NCBI RefSeq assembly: GCF_900185615.1
Contig: NZ_FYAK01000007.1
Location: 62,001-126,000 of the forward strand
Reading direction: 5' to 3'
DNA from: Photobacterium malacitanum
GTDB taxonomy: Bacteria; Pseudomonadota; Gammaproteobacteria; Enterobacterales; Vibrionaceae
Length of the DNA: 64,000 nt
How positions within the stretch are numbered: position 1 is the first letter of the stretch; each line of letters starts with the position of its first letter. The notes beneath the pieces were generated by a model. The model made no database searches. It had not been told where the DNA came from and saw only the letters and a list, made by a program, of their open reading frames with translations. Below are positions 61,877 through 64,000 of this stretch, piece by piece. The position numbers and the translations under genes are program-made.

Positions 61877-61905
61877 AAAGGGGCTTAATAGCCCCTTTTT
61901 TTTGA
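61877..61905 (+). terminator. Terminator after pnp
   Basis: AAAGGGGCT pairs with AGCCCCTTT around a TAAT loop, followed by a long T run. Confidence 0.9.
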
Positions 61906-61959
61906 TCTAAATATTATCATAGACGTTGGATCGTCATTGATGTCACAGGGAGAATTGAG

Positions 61960-62868
61960 TTGATAATACGCCACCTTCAATATGTTGTAATTGCATCTGC
62001 ATTGATGCTAAGCGGATGTTCGGTCATGCCAACAACATGGAGCCATCCGCCAATGGCGATCCCTTATCAACCAAGTTTGCCGCAGCAGATTCAGTTGGCA
62101 CGGATTGAGCAAATATTAAAGCAGCCTAATATACCTCAAGCAACCTTAGCGACTATTTATTATGATCGTGGTTTATTGCATGACAGTTTAGGTTTACGCG
62201 ATTTAGCGCGGTTAGACTTTAATAAGTCGTTAACCTTAAACCCAAATCAACCCGATTTATTTAATGTTGCAGGGGTGATATTTACGCAAATGGGGATGTT
62301 TGATTCTGCTTATGAGTCATTTGATTCAACGCTGGATTTAGCTCCAGATCATCCTTATGCACATCGTAATCGCGGTATCGCATTGTATTACGGTGAGCGT
62401 TATGAGCTCGCTAACGATGATTTATTACCGCATTATCAGCAGGATATTAATGATCCTTACCGTGTGATCTGGCTGTATATCAATGATTTGAAATTCGTGC
62501 CACAGCAAGCACAGGCTTTGCTTCAACAACGTTATAGCGCCAGCGATAAAAAAGATTGGGGCTGGCAGATTGTGCGGATGTATCTTGGTGAAGTCAGTGA
62601 AGATCAGTTTTTAACTGATATTGCCGAGCAGAGTAAAGATAACGAGCAATTATCACTGCGATTGACAGAAGGGTATTTTTATCTGGCTCAACGTTATCAA
62701 CAGCAGCAAGATTATTCGACGGCGATCATGCTTTATAAATTGGCCTTATCAGGCAATGTGTATGAGTTTATTGAACATCGACTATCGTTACTTGAATTAA
62801 ATCGTATTTTTACCGCAGAGCAAAATGCAGCACCTGTAGCGTTAACTTCTCCAAATGTATCGTCATAA
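61960..62868 (+). CDS. nlpI: Lipoprotein NlpI
   Basis: Outer-membrane lipoprotein with tetratricopeptide repeats that acts as an adaptor for peptidoglycan endopeptidases and the protease Prc in E. coli. The lipobox is LSGC with Cys20. TPR-like helices follow, for instance ATIYYDRGLLHDSLGLRDLA and VAGVIFTQMGMFDSAYESFD. HRNRGIALYYGERYELANDD matches E. coli NlpI well. The start is TTG 61960 with GGGAGA six bases upstream; no in-frame ATG offers the full signal peptide. It has 302 residues. It follows pnp, as in E. coli. Confidence 0.95.
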   Translation: MIIRHLQYVVIASALMLSGCSVMPTTWSHPPMAIPYQPSLPQQIQLARIEQILKQPNIPQATLATIYYDRGLLHDSLGLRDLARLDFNKSLTLNPNQPDLFNVAGVIFTQMGMFDSAYESFDSTLDLAPDHPYAHRNRGIALYYGERYELANDDLLPHYQQDINDPYRVIWLYINDLKFVPQQAQALLQQRYSASDKKDWGWQIVRMYLGEVSEDQFLTDIAEQSKDNEQLSLRLTEGYFYLAQRYQQQQDYSTAIMLYKLALSGNVYEFIEHRLSLLELNRIFTAEQNAAPVALTSPNVSS

Positions 62869-62880
62869 TCATGTTCTATA

Positions 62881-62914
62881 AAAATAGCCGCTATGATTAG
62901 CGGCTATTTTTTAC
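62881..62914 (+). terminator. Terminator after nlpI
   Basis: AAAATAGCCGCTA pairs with TAGCGGCTATTTT around a short loop, followed by T residues. The heptamer array begins about 12 bases later. Confidence 0.9.
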
Positions 62915-62924
62915 TCTAAACGAC

Positions 62925-63169
62925 CCTCGACCCTCGAACCTCAAATCTCGAACCTCGAACCTCGAACCTCGAACCTCGAATCTAGAACCTCAAATCTCGA
63001 ACCTCAAATCTCGAACCTCGAATCTCGAATCTCGAACCTCGAATCTCGAATCTCGAATCTCGAATCTCGAACCTCAAATCTCGAACCTCGAATCTCGAAT
63101 CTCGAATCTCGAACCTCGAACCTCGAACCTCGAACCTCGAACCTCAAATCTCGAACCTCGAATCCCGAA
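62925..63169. repeat. 35-unit heptanucleotide tandem array, consensus YCTCGAA
   Basis: Exactly 245 bases, read as 35 successive 7-base units with no insertion or deletion. Most units are CCTCGAA or TCTCGAA. Variants are CCTCAAA (five times, always followed by TCTCGAA), one TCTAGAA, one TCCCGAA and a first unit CCTCGAC. The array lies in the gap between the nlpI terminator and the ubiV stop codon (63173-63175) of the opposite strand. It therefore forms the immediate 3' untranslated region of ubiV. There are no unique spacers, so it is not a CRISPR array. Function unknown. Confidence 0.95.
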
Positions 63170-63172
63170 TCT

Positions 63173-64000
63173 CTAGCGAATATCCAATCCGGCGAGGTTA
63201 TGCCAGTAACCATTGCATTGATGGCCATCAGCAAGTGGATGACGAATATCACCTTGTTCATTGGCACGGAAATCATCAATCAGTGTCAGGGTATCAAGTC
63301 CCATTGGGCTTAATCGAACCACATCGACCATATCTTTCATGCCTTTCAAATCATTGATCAGGTTATAACAGTAACCGGATTGAGTTTGAATGCCATTAAG
63401 AGTGAAGACTTTTTGATCTTCTTGGCTGTTAACGGTGATCCCTTGCGGATATTTAATACAGCAAGTTTCACAATCATCTTTGGCTTTATTTTCAGCACGA
63501 GCAGTAAAGCAGCGTGCGGAGTAAGCTAATGGAAGGTAGCCATAGCTAAAGACTTCAGTTTCAAATTGTTGACGTATTCCAAGTTTTTCGCACTCGGTTA
63601 GCGTGTTAAGTAACCAATCACGAGACAGCTCAACAGGCATACACCAACGAGTCATGCCTTGTTTCGCAAACAACTTCAACGTTTGAGCGTTATAGCAATT
63701 TACCGCAGGCCCTACTACAAAGGGTACCTTGCTTTGTGAGGCCAGTTGAATTGCAGATACATCGTTAGCTTCAACAATAAAGTCGCCATTATCGATATAT
63801 TTTTTCATGATGTTGACTTCGCTAGGTGCTTCTAGCAGTGCCATGGTTGATAGCACAACCTGCTTGCCATTTGCTGCGAGCTCTTTAGCGATATCGATCC
63901 ATTGGGCAGGTTTTAGTGCTCGACGTTTAGAGCACACGGTTTCCCCTAAATAAATCACATCAACGTTGCTGTGTTTGGCTTGTTGATAAAACGTTTCAAC
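63173..64000 (-). CDS. ubiV: Ubiquinone biosynthesis protein UbiV (U32 family), 5' end cut by the window
   Basis: UbiV (YhbV) works with UbiU in oxygen-independent hydroxylation during ubiquinone synthesis and carries a [4Fe-4S] cluster. The Cys are kept: one in GETVCSKRRA, and three in ARCFTARAENKAKDDCETCC. Further matches to E. coli are KQGMTRWCMPVELSRDWL and FVLNGIQT-like VFTLNGIQTQSGY. The frame is open to base 64000 (FYQQAKHSNVDVIYLGE), so ATG 63958 is internal and about 15 N-terminal residues are missing. It ends HNLAGLDIR, at a stop codon that touches the heptamer array. ubiU would be expected upstream, outside the window. Confidence 0.94.
   Translation of the reverse strand, partial: VETFYQQAKHSNVDVIYLGETVCSKRRALKPAQWIDIAKELAANGKQVVLSTMALLEAPSEVNIMKKYIDNGDFIVEANDVSAIQLASQSKVPFVVGPAVNCYNAQTLKLFAKQGMTRWCMPVELSRDWLLNTLTECEKLGIRQQFETEVFSYGYLPLAYSARCFTARAENKAKDDCETCCIKYPQGITVNSQEDQKVFTLNGIQTQSGYCYNLINDLKGMKDMVDVVRLSPMGLDTLTLIDDFRANEQGDIRHPLADGHQCNGYWHNLAGLDIR

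Noticed and set aside
62925-63169. Possible CRISPR array
   Set aside because: Units are 7 bases with no spacers and no cas genes nearby; it is a simple tandem repeat.
63004-63279. A 91-residue minus-strand ORF with a 7-residue periodic peptide (RFEIRDS type) across the heptamer array
   Set aside because: It overlaps ubiV in another frame, its start has no ribosome binding site, and the periodic peptide follows automatically from a 7-base repeat free of stops in that frame.

Overview
This is a stretch of core chromosome from a gammaproteobacterium, most likely a member of the Vibrionaceae (Photobacterium or a close relative). The evidence is a DUF3545 gene, a Vibrio-type thymidylate synthase of 283 residues, a VpsR-like regulator directly after lysS, an NptA-type Na+/phosphate transporter, an OmpU-type porin between dacB and greA, and low-GC sequence with long AT-rich intergenic regions. 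The genus is inferred from recognised sequences, without a search. No phage, integron, insertion sequence or CRISPR array was seen.

Layout: (1) 1-8.3 kb: ung (5' end cut), a DUF3545 gene, an AGCS Na+/amino-acid symporter, yaaA, srmB, trmN6, brnQ, fldB. (2) 8.5-17.2 kb: xerD-dsbC-recJ-prfB-lysS, in E. coli order and with the programmed prfB frameshift, then vpsR and mutH. (3) 17.2-22.7 kb: an AT-rich gap with DnaA-box-like sites, then rppH-ptsP-TauE/SafE-thyA; lgt, which I expect beside thyA, is not there. (4) 22.7-28 kb: nptA, nhaA, a small exported protein, nhaR, a DUF502 protein, rpsT. (5) 28-42.2 kb: murJ, ribF-ileS-lspA, a second lspA, fkpB-ispH, dapB, carAB. (6) 42.3-62.9 kb: dacB, ompU, greA, yhbY, rlmE-ftsH, folP-glmM, secG, tRNA-Leu, tRNA-fMet, rimP-nusA-infB-rbfA-truB, rpsO-pnp, nlpI. 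(7) 62.9-64 kb: a 35-unit heptanucleotide tandem array lying against the stop codon of ubiV (5' end cut).

Functionally the window is dominated by gene expression (release factor 2, tRNA synthetases, tRNAs, ribosomal proteins, transcription and translation factors, RNA decay enzymes), envelope building and quality control (murJ, glmM, dacB, lspA x2, secG, ftsH, nlpI, ompU, dsbC), and Na+-linked transport expected of a marine organism (AGCS, BrnQ, NptA, NhaA/NhaR). The points most worth a second look are the heptamer array, the tandem lspA pair together with the missing lgt, the VpsR-like protein with a degenerate AAA+ core, the DnaA-box-like cluster upstream of rppH, and the small ORF between nhaA and nhaR. 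I see no clearly new multi-gene system. Several starts were moved from the longest ORF to better supported TTG, GTG or internal ATG codons.
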